A stretch of 7,723 nucleotides of DNA from an uncultured Gemmatimonadota bacterium. GTDB lineage: Bacteria; Gemmatimonadota; Gemmatimonadetes; Gemmatimonadales; Gemmatimonadaceae. The notes below the pieces were generated by a model. The model was not told where the DNA came from and made no database searches. It was given only the letters and a program-made list of their open reading frames with translations. Shown one piece after another: positions 1 to 6,372 of this stretch. The DNA is taken from positions 1 through 7,723 of the forward strand of contig CAMLEQ010000169.1 in the NCBI GenBank assembly GCA_946479015.1. Direction: 5' to 3'. The translations under genes were made by a program, and so were the position numbers. Each line of letters starts with the position of its first letter. Positions within the stretch are counted from its first letter, which is position 1.

Positions 1-44
1 TCGCAGCGTGTAAGCGCGACGCCGCCAGAGCCACACCCCCGCGT

Positions 45-171
45 CACGCCAGTCCGAGGAGCCCCGCCACGGCCCGCGGCACGCCAGTACCAGGAGCCCA
101 CCACGGCCCGCGCCAGTCCACGGAGCCCGCCACGCCCTCGCGGGCACGAAGAGCCCGGCACGCCGCGCGGG
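45..171. repeat. Degenerate GC-rich tandem repeat, about 3.5 copies
   Basis: Three adjacent blocks (45-79, 80-110, 111-144) share the pattern CGCCAGT, then GGAGCCC, then CCACG and a CCCG-like tail. A decayed fourth block follows at 145-171 (AGAGCCC then CACGCC). The GGAGCCC core begins at 58, 93 and 122, with the decayed form near 150, so the spacing drifts from 35 to 29 to 28 bases. The drift and mismatches point to an old repeat. No reading frame with a recognisable product runs through it, and together with the flanks (1-44 and 172-244) it forms the gene-free left edge of the window. Function unknown. It is not a CRISPR array, because the copies abut without spacers. Confidence 0.6.
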
Positions 172-244
172 AGTCGCGTCGCGCCGGAGGAACTCCAGGC
201 GCCACCACTCCGCTTAGATTCAGGCACAGTCTCCGGAGGCCCGC

Positions 245-610
245 ATGACCGAAGCGCAACGGCGGCATCTCGAGCGGCGGCTTCTCGACGAGCGCAAGCG
301 CGTGGTCGAGTTGCTCGCGCGCTACCACGAGGCGACCAGCTCCGAGGAGCGCGACCAGGCCGGCGATCTCACCGCGTATCCCTTCCACTTCGCCGACGAA
401 GGGACCGACAACGCCGATCAGGACGTCGAGGCCGTGCTCGCACAGCAAGAGAGCGCGACACTCGCCGAGATCGACGAGGCGCTGCGCCGCCTCTACCACG
501 AGCCCGACAAGTTCGGCCGCTGCGACGCCGATGGACGCGAGATCCCGTACTCGCGCCTCGACATCATTCCCTGGGCACACACCTGCCCCGACCACGAGCG
601 CCGCGCATGA
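245..610 (+). CDS. TraR/DksA-family protein with degenerate zinc finger
   Basis: This 121-residue protein has the layout of small DksA/TraR-like regulators, which bind in the secondary channel of RNA polymerase and change promoter selection, often with ppGpp. Residues 1-35 and 60-85 are charged and helical, fitting a coiled-coil hairpin. Between them lies an LTAYPFHFADEGTD segment resembling the family's LSxYDNHPADxxTE signature. The C-terminal finger keeps the IPYSRLDIIPWAHTC core (100-114), but its four ligand positions read C93, D96, C114 and H117 instead of four cysteines. Zinc binding is therefore uncertain. The start is supported by a GGAGG at 235-239, five bases before the ATG. The stop overlaps the start of the DUF5996 gene (ATGA at 607-610), suggesting co-translation. 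Family assignment is firm; the molecular target is inferred. Confidence 0.85.
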   Translation: MTEAQRRHLERRLLDERKRVVELLARYHEATSSEERDQAGDLTAYPFHFADEGTDNADQDVEAVLAQQESATLAEIDEALRRLYHEPDKFGRCDADGREIPYSRLDIIPWAHTCPDHERRA

Positions 611-1551
611 CCACCACGCCCGTGCCGGCCGCCGGCGCGGACGCGTGGCCCACGCTCTCCTACGCCGCCGAGAAGGACACCTACGAGACGCTCCATCTCT
701 GGGCGCAGATCGTCGGGAAGATCCGCCTTGCGCGCGCGCCGATGGTGAACCACTGGTGGCAGGTGCCGCTCTACGTCACCGCGCGCGGCCTCGGCACCTC
801 CGCCATCCCCGCGAACGGCGGTGCGTTCGAGATGGAGTTCGATGTCATCGACCACGCGCTCCACATCCGCTCGAGCGGCGGCGAAGTCCGCGACGTCGCG
901 CTGCGCCCGCGCACGGTGGCCGACTTCCATCGCGCGGTGATGCGCGCGCTCGACGAGCTCGGGCTCTCCACGCGGATCTGGACGATGCCCGTCGAGATCC
1001 CCGGCGCGATCCGCTTCGAGCGGGACGACGTGCACGCGAGCTACGATCCCGACGCGGCGCACCGGCTCTGGCGGGCGCTGGTGCGGAGCGAGCACGTGCT
1101 GCAGCGGTTCCGTGGACGCTTCATCGGAAAGGCGAGCCCCGTGCACTTCTTCTGGGGGAGCTTCGATCTCGCCGCCACCCGCTTCTCCGGGCGTCGCGCG
1201 CCGCCGCACCCTGGCGGCAACCCGACGGTGGCCGACTGGGTGATGCGCGAGGCCTACTCGCACGAGGAGAGCAGCGCCGGCTTCTGGCCGGGCGGCGCGG
1301 GAATGGAGGAGGCGGCGTACTACGCCTACGCGTATCCGGAGCCCGAGGGCTTCCGCGTCGCACGCGTCGCTCCGAGCGCGGCCAACTACGTGGACGCGCT
1401 CGGCGAGTTCGTGCTGCCGTACGAGGCGGTGCGCTCCGCGCCCGACCCGGACGCCATGCTGATGGAGTTCCTCGAGAGCACGTACGCGGCCGCCGCCGAC
1501 CTCGCGCACTGGGACCGCGCCTCGCTCGAGCGCGCCCCGGCCGCCCACTGA
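607..1551 (+). CDS. DUF5996 family protein, function unknown
   Basis: The 314-residue product matches the pattern I know for DUF5996, a family without an established activity. Visible hallmarks in order are TLHLWAQIVGKIRL (28-41), NHWW (48-51), an fDviDHaLhIrss-like strand, GKASPVHFFWGSFDLAATRF starting at 174, AYSHEESSAGFWPG (216-229), a YYAYAYPEP segment and a C-terminal FLESTYAAAADLAHWDR helix. Conserved His, Trp, Glu and Tyr residues (H49, H180, H219, E220) could form an active or ligand site, but this is inference. There is no signal peptide and no membrane segment, so a cytoplasmic location is likely. The gene overlaps the upstream DksA-like gene by four bases and probably depends on its translation. 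A hairpin follows the stop. Length looks full for the family. Confidence 0.9.
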   Translation: MTTTPVPAAGADAWPTLSYAAEKDTYETLHLWAQIVGKIRLARAPMVNHWWQVPLYVTARGLGTSAIPANGGAFEMEFDVIDHALHIRSSGGEVRDVALRPRTVADFHRAVMRALDELGLSTRIWTMPVEIPGAIRFERDDVHASYDPDAAHRLWRALVRSEHVLQRFRGRFIGKASPVHFFWGSFDLAATRFSGRRAPPHPGGNPTVADWVMREAYSHEESSAGFWPGGAGMEEAAYYAYAYPEPEGFRVARVAPSAANYVDALGEFVLPYEAVRSAPDPDAMLMEFLESTYAAAADLAHWDRASLERAPAAH

Positions 1552-1563
1552 GCCCCGCGCCGT

Positions 1564-1588
1564 GGGCGCGGCACGCCGTGCCGCACCC
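1564..1588. terminator. Hairpin between convergent genes, possible bidirectional terminator
   Basis: GCGGCAC (1568-1574) pairs with GTGCCGC (1578-1584) around a three-base loop. After one C/A mismatch the stem continues for three more G-C pairs (1564-1566 with 1586-1588). It lies in the 61-base gap between the DUF5996 stop and the stop of the convergent cytochrome gene, the usual place for a shared terminator. No T-run follows on either strand, so it would be a non-canonical or Rho-assisted terminator, or an mRNA 3'-end stabiliser. Confidence 0.5.
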
Positions 1589-1612
1589 CTGGCGCCTGAC
1601 GAGCGATCCGGG

Positions 1613-2191
1613 CTAGCTCTTGTGGCTCAGCGAGTACACGTATGCCGCCACCGACTTGACCTGATCGTCGGTGAGCGGCGCTCCGCCCTTGGGCGGCATC
1701 GGCGCGGTGTACGGCGGCGTGGGGTTCGGCACCCCTTCCGTCACCCGCTTCACGATGAAATTGTAGCTCCCGTCGCCGGTGAGCCACTTGTGCTGTACCA
1801 GCGGCGGCGCGAGCTGCGTGCCTTTCGCGTCCGGCCCGTGGCACGTGTAGCACAGCCCACCCGCCTTCTGCCCGTGGAAGATGCTGTCCCCCTCGGCGAT
1901 CATCTTCGGGGTGATGTTGCCGCCGCCGCCACCGCCGCCACCGCCCCCCGCGGCGGCGGTCGTGCCGGCCGCCGCGCCGCCGGCCGCCGCCGTCGATCCC
2001 GGCGCTGCGCCGGGAGCCGCCGTCGAGGTCGAGCCGGCCGCCGCCCCCCCGGCCGCGGGAGCCCCGGCGCCGCCGGCGCTCGTGTTGTTCGCATTCTTCT
2101 CTCCACCACCACATGCCGCGGCGAACGCGACGGCCGTGACCAGTCCGCACGCGCGCCACCCCATGCGGATCGGCAGCTCCAGGTGCCACAT
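1613..2191 (-). CDS. c-type cytochrome lipoprotein (monoheme)
   Basis: A 192-residue exported electron carrier. The N-terminus MWHLELPIRMGWR is followed by a short hydrophobic stretch ending in FAAAC. C27 fits a lipoprotein cleavage site with Gly-Gly-Gly after it, so the protein should be lipid-anchored outside the cytoplasmic membrane. Residues 28-91 are a low-complexity Gly/Ala/Ser/Thr/Pro linker ending in ten glycines (82-91). The heme domain (92-192) has one covalent heme site, C114-Y-T-C117-H118, and a likely axial methionine M165 in APMPPKGG. A C-terminal DDQVKSVAAYVYSLS helix is typical of class I cytochromes c. The ATG at 2191 is preferred over a GTG at 2218 because AAGGAG stands five bases upstream; an ATG at 2164 is also possible. 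The redox partner is not evident from neighbours. Confidence 0.9.
   Translation of the reverse strand: MWHLELPIRMGWRACGLVTAVAFAAACGGGEKNANNTSAGGAGAPAAGGAAAGSTSTAAPGAAPGSTAAAGGAAAGTTAAAGGGGGGGGGGNITPKMIAEGDSIFHGQKAGGLCYTCHGPDAKGTQLAPPLVQHKWLTGDGSYNFIVKRVTEGVPNPTPPYTAPMPPKGGAPLTDDQVKSVAAYVYSLSHKS
1919..1948 (-). repeat. Ten-glycine codon run inside the cytochrome linker
   Basis: Ten consecutive glycine codons, mostly GGC with GGT at two positions and GGG at one, encode residues 82-91 just before the heme domain. On the plus strand this reads as a near-perfect GCC triplet run with two ACC interruptions. In-frame triplet runs like this can expand or contract by replication slippage without breaking the frame, so linker length may vary between strains. 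Confidence 0.85.
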
Positions 2192-2519
2192 CGGATCTCC
2201 TTGTAGGACGCGCCCCACTTCGCCGCAAGCCGCACGCCGCTGCGCCGACGCCAGCCGGACTCTCCGCTGCGCTCGTCATGCATGGACTGGATTGTGCGTC
2301 ACCGACCTCCGATCCCCCCCCGACCGGACACGGCCGCTGGGCCGTGCGCCGCGAGGGCGAGGAATCGAAGATCGTCCATGGAGCCGGAGTCGCATGCGGG
2401 ACGATACGAGACCCGAAGGTGAGCGCTCGCCGATGGAGGAGGAATCACTGCACGAGCGATCGGGCCCGCTGCGGCGCCAGCGGACCGCCGGGCACCACAC
2501 CGACCGACGCCGGACCGCG
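2192..2519. promoter_or_regulatory. Divergent intergenic region with a 7-bp palindrome
   Basis: This stretch separates the minus-strand cytochrome gene from the plus-strand kinase and must hold promoters for both. I could not identify a convincing -35/-10 pair on either strand. The clearest element is CACGGCC (2329-2335) facing GGCCGTG (2340-2346) across a four-base GCTG spacer, an operator-sized inverted repeat. Part of the right side (from 2394 or 2433) could instead be coding if the kinase starts upstream of 2520. Confidence 0.35.
2197..2202 (-). promoter_or_regulatory. Ribosome binding site fixing the cytochrome start
   Basis: On the minus strand this reads AAGGAG, separated by five bases (ATCCG) from the ATG at 2191-2189. 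No comparable site was noted before the upstream GTG at 2218. A GGAG lies about 12 bases before the ATG at 2164, which is a poorer distance. Confidence 0.75.
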
Positions 2520-3863
2520 ATGCACGCCACGCCGTCCGACGCGGAAGTGCCGCTCCCCGGAGGACGCGAGCCGGGCGGCGCTGCCGGCTCGCCCCCCGAT
2601 CAGATCGCGGCCGCGCTCGAGCGCGCGGCGGACCAACTCGCCACCCTCCTGCGCGCCACGGATGCGATCTCCAGCGCAGCGACCCTCCAGGAGGTGCTCG
2701 ACGTCGGCATCGCGCAGGCCATGGACGCGGTGCACGCGCTCGGCGGTTCCCTCGCGCTCCTCGCGCACGATGGCATCTCGCTCGACGTGGTGCGCACCGC
2801 CGGCACGCAGGGCGAGCTGGCGGAGGTGCGCGCGCGGGTCTCCATCGACGCACCCTCCCCCGTGGGCGAGGCGGCGCAGACTGGCGTCCCGCTCTTTCTC
2901 GAGTCCGCGGCGGCATGGCGCGAGCGCTTCCCTTCCGTCCCCGTTCCCCTCGCCGGCCGCCGTGACGGCGCCTGGGCCATCCTCCCGCTCGCCGCGCACC
3001 GGAAGGTGATGGGCACGCTCGCCCTCACCTTCGATGCCGCCCGCCCGTTCGCGCCCGACGACCGCGAGCTCATGCGCGCGCTCGCCCGCCAGTGCGCGCA
3101 GGCGATCTCCCGCGCGCGCCTGTACGAGGCCTCGATGGAGGCGAGCCGCGCGAAGTCGGAGTTCCTCGCCGTGATGTCACACGAGCTGCGCACGCCGCTC
3201 ACCGCGATCCTCGGACACGAGGAGCTGCTCTCGGAAGGGATCCTCGGCCCGCTCACCACCGCGCAGCGCGAGCACCTCGCGCGCATCCGCGCCAGCGGCG
3301 AGCACCTGCTCGTCCTCATCGACGAGGTGCTGCGCCTCACCCACGTGCAGTCGGGGCACGACCCCGTGCGGGCGGAGCCGTGTGTGGTGGACGACGTGGT
3401 GGAGGAGGCGCTCCGCACCATCGCGCCCGCCGCCGAAGCGAAGGGGCTCGAGCTCGTGCACCGGCGCGCGACACCCCCGATCCAACTCCACACCGATCGC
3501 GCGAAGCTGAGGCACATCATCACCAACCTCGCGGCCAACGCGGCCAAGTTCACGCAGCGCGGGCGCATCGAGGTGGAGACGCGGGTGACGCGCGGGCGCG
3601 CCGTGATCTCCGTGAGCGACACGGGAATCGGCATCAGCGCCGAGCACCTGCCGTACGTGTTCGACAGCTTCTGGCAGGCCGACCAACGACTCACGCGCGC
3701 GGCGGGCGGCGTGGGGATGGGCCTCGCCGTCGCGCGCGAGCTCGCGCGCCTGCTCGGCGGCGACGTGCACGCGCGCAGCCGTCCAGGGATCGGCAGCACG
3801 TTCACCGCGTGGATCCCGATGCGGCGCGCGCGGCGCGCCGGCGGGGGACGCGCGGAGGAGTGA
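2520..3863 (+). CDS. Soluble GAF-domain sensor histidine kinase
   Basis: A 447-residue cytoplasmic sensor kinase that should autophosphorylate on histidine and pass the phosphate to a response regulator. A GAF-like domain spans about residues 45-202 and ends in a helix leading into the dimerisation domain, where SHELRTPL places the phospho-acceptor at H221. The ATPase domain shows an N-box with N340 (NLAANAAKF), a G1 box DTGIGIS (367-373), an F-box around FDSFWQ (381-386) and a G2 box GVGMGLA (397-403), so it looks catalytically complete. There are no membrane segments, so the signal is probably internal; the ligand is unknown. The start is uncertain: the frame is open far upstream, with ATGs at 2433 and 2394. 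I chose 2520 because upstream codons have weaker GC3 bias and no recognisable domain. No response regulator is adjacent. Confidence 0.88.
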   Translation: MHATPSDAEVPLPGGREPGGAAGSPPDQIAAALERAADQLATLLRATDAISSAATLQEVLDVGIAQAMDAVHALGGSLALLAHDGISLDVVRTAGTQGELAEVRARVSIDAPSPVGEAAQTGVPLFLESAAAWRERFPSVPVPLAGRRDGAWAILPLAAHRKVMGTLALTFDAARPFAPDDRELMRALARQCAQAISRARLYEASMEASRAKSEFLAVMSHELRTPLTAILGHEELLSEGILGPLTTAQREHLARIRASGEHLLVLIDEVLRLTHVQSGHDPVRAEPCVVDDVVEEALRTIAPAAEAKGLELVHRRATPPIQLHTDRAKLRHIITNLAANAAKFTQRGRIEVETRVTRGRAVISVSDTGIGISAEHLPYVFDSFWQADQRLTRAAGGVGMGLAVARELARLLGGDVHARSRPGIGSTFTAWIPMRRARRAGGGRAEE

Positions 3864-3913
3864 GCGCATCGCGCGCCAGCGACTGGAGCGGCGAGCGCGT
3901 CCACGAGAGCCAT

Positions 3914-3955
3914 GAGTTTCTCGCGCGCGGGGTGGAACCCGGGGCGCGCGAACTC
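3914..3955 (+). terminator. GC-rich hairpin after the kinase gene
   Basis: TCGCGCGC (3921-3928) pairs perfectly with GCGCGCGA (3944-3951). Beyond a three-base bulge, GAGT (3914-3917) pairs with ACTC (3952-3955). The 15-base interior can form a further short GGG/CCC stem. The right arm is followed by CCTTT (3956-3960), a short T-tract. It lies 51 bases after the kinase stop and about 140 bases before egtB, so a terminator is the simplest reading. The rest of the 231-base gap (3864-4094) shows no gene and no clear promoter, although one for egtB is expected there. Confidence 0.45.
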
Positions 3956-4094
3956 CCTTTGAACTGACACCGACGTCGCGCCCGCCCCGGGTGGCGCGAG
4001 TCGTGCGGGCCAGCGCCTCCCCGCGGCGAATTCCGATCGCGCCTCCGGTCGCGCGCGCCGCTCACCCCCGCCCCTCCCTCGAGGACGGTGTCGC

Positions 4095-5414
4095 ATGAGT
4101 GTCATCGAATATCACGGCCTCATCCGGGCCTCGCTCGCGGAGCTCCTCGCCGATGCACGCGAGCGGACGCTGCTGCTCGTGAGCCCGGTCGACGAGACCG
4201 ACCTCCGCCGCCAGCACGATCCGCTCATGGGTCCCATCCTCTGGGACCTCGGCCACATCGCCCACTTCGAGGAGCTCTGGCTCACCCGCAACCTCGACGG
4301 CCCGATCGAGTTCGTGGAGATGCCGGGGCTGTACAATCCGTTCGAGCACCCGCGCGGCGTGCGCGGCACGCTGGACCTGCCCACGCTCGACGCCACGCTC
4401 GCGCGCATGCGCGAGATCCGTGAGCGCGTGCTCGCTCGCCTCGCCGATATCGATCTCGATGCCACCGCGCCGCCGCTGCTGCGCGATGGCTACGTGTATC
4501 GCATGGTGGCGCAGCACGAGTACCAGCATGACGAGACGATCCTTCAGACGCTCCAGTTGAAGCAGGGCGCGCCGTACCATCCCGCACGGCGCGTGGAGCC
4601 GCCGCGCGGACGCGCGCCGGCACCACTCGGCGCGATGGTGCGCTTCCCCGGCGGCGACGTCTGGCTCGGCACGGACGACCGGAGCGCCGCGTACGACAAC
4701 GAGCGCCCGCGCCACCGCCGCGCCATCGCGCCCTTCTGGATCGACGTCACGCCCGTGACCAACTCGCAGTACCTCGCGTTCGTGGAGGCGAACGGCTACG
4801 CGACGCGCGGCTGGTGGTCGGAGGAGGGGTGGCGCTGGCTCTGCACTTCCGAGGCACGCGCGCCGAAGTACTGGACGCGCCGGGACGACGAATGGCAGGA
4901 GCGCGCCATGGATCGCATCGCGCCGATCGATCCGCTGGCGCCGGTGTGTCACGTGAACGCCCACGAGGCGGAGGCGTTCGCGCACTGGGCGGGGAAGCGA
5001 CTCCCCACCGAGGCGGAGTGGGAAGCCGCGGCCGCATGGGACCCCGCCGACCGCGAATGGCGAACATACCCGTGGGGCGACGAGCCGCCCACGCCGGCAC
5101 ACGCGAACCTCGACCAGCTCGCGTTCGCCCCGGCGCAGGTTGGCGCGTACCCGTCGAACGTCTCCCCCATCGGCTGTCACGGCATGATCGGCGACGTGTG
5201 GGAGTGGACGTCGTCGGACTTCGCGCCATACCCCGGTTTCCGGAGCTTCCCGTACCCCGAGTACTCCGAGGTCTTCTTCGGCACCGAGTACCGGGTGCTG
5301 CGCGGCGGCTCCTGGGCCACGCGCCCCGGAGCGATCCGGAACAGCTTCCGCAACTGGGACTACCCCATCCGGCGGCAGATCTTCGCCGGCTTCCGGTGCG
5401 CCCGCGATGACTAG
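4095..5414 (+). CDS. egtB: EgtB, hercynine oxygenase (sulfoxide synthase)
   Basis: Non-heme iron enzyme of ergothioneine synthesis, joining hercynine to a thiol with O2 to give a sulfoxide. The 439 residues show the expected two-domain build. An N-terminal DinB-like part carries WDLGHIAHFEELW with H54 and HEYQH with H141 and H145, the three iron ligands. A formylglycine-generating-enzyme-like C-terminal part begins near residue 178 and includes DVWEWTSSDF (367-376) and ends in RNSFRNWDYPIRRQIFAGFR (415-434). R87, R90 and D422 occupy positions like the residues that hold gamma-glutamylcysteine in the Mycolicibacterium thermoresistibile enzyme. That suggests gamma-glutamylcysteine rather than free cysteine as substrate and agrees with egtA in the operon. 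A GAGG lies about ten bases before the ATG. The end overlaps egtD by eight bases. Confidence 0.95.
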   Translation: MSVIEYHGLIRASLAELLADARERTLLLVSPVDETDLRRQHDPLMGPILWDLGHIAHFEELWLTRNLDGPIEFVEMPGLYNPFEHPRGVRGTLDLPTLDATLARMREIRERVLARLADIDLDATAPPLLRDGYVYRMVAQHEYQHDETILQTLQLKQGAPYHPARRVEPPRGRAPAPLGAMVRFPGGDVWLGTDDRSAAYDNERPRHRRAIAPFWIDVTPVTNSQYLAFVEANGYATRGWWSEEGWRWLCTSEARAPKYWTRRDDEWQERAMDRIAPIDPLAPVCHVNAHEAEAFAHWAGKRLPTEAEWEAAAAWDPADREWRTYPWGDEPPTPAHANLDQLAFAPAQVGAYPSNVSPIGCHGMIGDVWEWTSSDFAPYPGFRSFPYPEYSEVFFGTEYRVLRGGSWATRPGAIRNSFRNWDYPIRRQIFAGFRCARDD

Positions 5415-6372
5415 CCCAGCCCGCGCCGATGCGCGCCAGACCATCGAGTCCCCGCTGCTCGCCGATGTCCGGCACGGGCTCTCGCTGCCGCAGAAGGAGC
5501 TGCCGCCGAAGTACTTCTACGATCACCGCGGCTCCGAGCTGTTCGAGGAGATCACGCGGCTCCCCGAGTACTACCTCACGCGCACCGAGCGCGCGATGCT
5601 GCGCGCGCTCGCGCCGGGACTCATCGCCGCCATGCGCCCGCGCACGCTCGTGGAGCTGGGCGCGGGGAGCGCGGAGAAGACGCGCATCCTGCTCGATGCG
5701 ATGTGCCGCGTGGCCGACGTGCCGCACGCGTACGTGCCGGTGGACGTGAGCGCCGAGTTCCTGGAGGGCACCGCCGCGCGTCTGCGCGACGAGTATCCGT
5801 CACTCGACGTGCTGCCGGTGGTCGCCGACATCTCCACCGGCCTCCTGCTGCCGGCGCTCCGCCATCCGGTGCTCCACGTCTTCCTCGGGAGCACGATCGG
5901 GAACTTCGAGCCGCCGGCGGCGATCCGGCTCCTCCGGCACGTGCGCGCCGCCATGCGCGATGGCGACCGGCTGCTCCTCGGCGCGGACCTGCGGAAGCCG
6001 GTGGAGCGCATCGAGGCGGCGTACAACGACGCGCGCGGGGTGACGGCGGAGTTCAACCGCAACGTGCTGCGCGTGCTGAACCGCGAGCTGGGCGCCGACT
6101 TCGACGTGGCCGCGTTCCGGCACCGCGCCTTCTACGACCGCGAGCGGCACCGGATCGAGATGCACCTGGTGGCCGACGCGCCGCAGCGGGTGACGGTGCC
6201 CGGCGTGGGGACGGTGCGCATCGCGCGCGGGGAGAGCATCCGCACGGAGATCAGTTGCAAGTACGACCGCGAGGCGATCGCCTCGATGTTCGCCGCGGCG
6301 GGGCTGGCGCTGGCCGGGTGGCACACCGACGCCGAGGGATTGTTCGCGCTCGCGCTCGGGGCACGCGCCTGA
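5407..6372 (+). CDS. egtD: EgtD, histidine N-alpha-methyltransferase
   Basis: SAM-dependent enzyme that trimethylates L-histidine to hercynine, the first committed step of ergothioneine synthesis. The 321-residue length is the same as I recall for mycobacterial EgtD. The sequence shows PKYFYDHRGSELFEEITRLP and EYYLTRTE (to 61), the SAM-binding VELGAGSAEKT loop, DVSAEFLEG, FLGSTIGNF (159-167), YNDARGVTAEFN from 206 and RTEISCKY (279-286). Y56, N166, Y206 and M252 coincide with the numbering of histidine-pocket residues in the M. smegmatis enzyme, and E281/S283 fit its E282/S284 one residue offset. The pocket thus looks intact and specific for histidine. The ATG lies inside the last codons of egtB (eight-base overlap) without a strong ribosome site, so translation is probably coupled. 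Its TGA overlaps the egtA ATG by one base. Confidence 0.97.
   Translation: MTSPARADARQTIESPLLADVRHGLSLPQKELPPKYFYDHRGSELFEEITRLPEYYLTRTERAMLRALAPGLIAAMRPRTLVELGAGSAEKTRILLDAMCRVADVPHAYVPVDVSAEFLEGTAARLRDEYPSLDVLPVVADISTGLLLPALRHPVLHVFLGSTIGNFEPPAAIRLLRHVRAAMRDGDRLLLGADLRKPVERIEAAYNDARGVTAEFNRNVLRVLNRELGADFDVAAFRHRAFYDRERHRIEMHLVADAPQRVTVPGVGTVRIARGESIRTEISCKYDREAIASMFAAAGLALAGWHTDAEGLFALALGARA

Noticed and set aside
1..44. Possible 3' end of an upstream gene (TAA at 11-13)
   Set aside because: Only three codons precede the stop in that frame, so nothing can be recognised.
44..1548. Long minus-strand open frames opposite the DksA-like and DUF5996 genes
   Set aside because: They are antisense shadows created by high GC. 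Their translations are Arg/Ala/Gly-rich without recognisable domains, while the plus-strand genes have clear family motifs.
2277..2284. CATGCATG palindrome
   Set aside because: Too short and too simple to treat as a regulatory site without conservation.
1881..2519. Upstream extension of the kinase frame, including a proline/alanine-rich stretch
   Set aside because: The first part is antisense to the cytochrome linker and the rest has no domain or consistent codon bias. The kinase most likely starts at or slightly before 2520.
3934..3964. GGAAC at 3934-3938 and TTGAAC at 3959-3964 as promoter -35 elements for egtB
   Set aside because: No matching -10 element lies at a suitable distance, and the first site sits inside the hairpin after the kinase gene.
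4062..5444. 460-residue minus-strand open frame opposite egtB
   Set aside because: It lies fully opposite a well-supported enzyme gene, has no family motif and reflects the strong GC3 bias of egtB.
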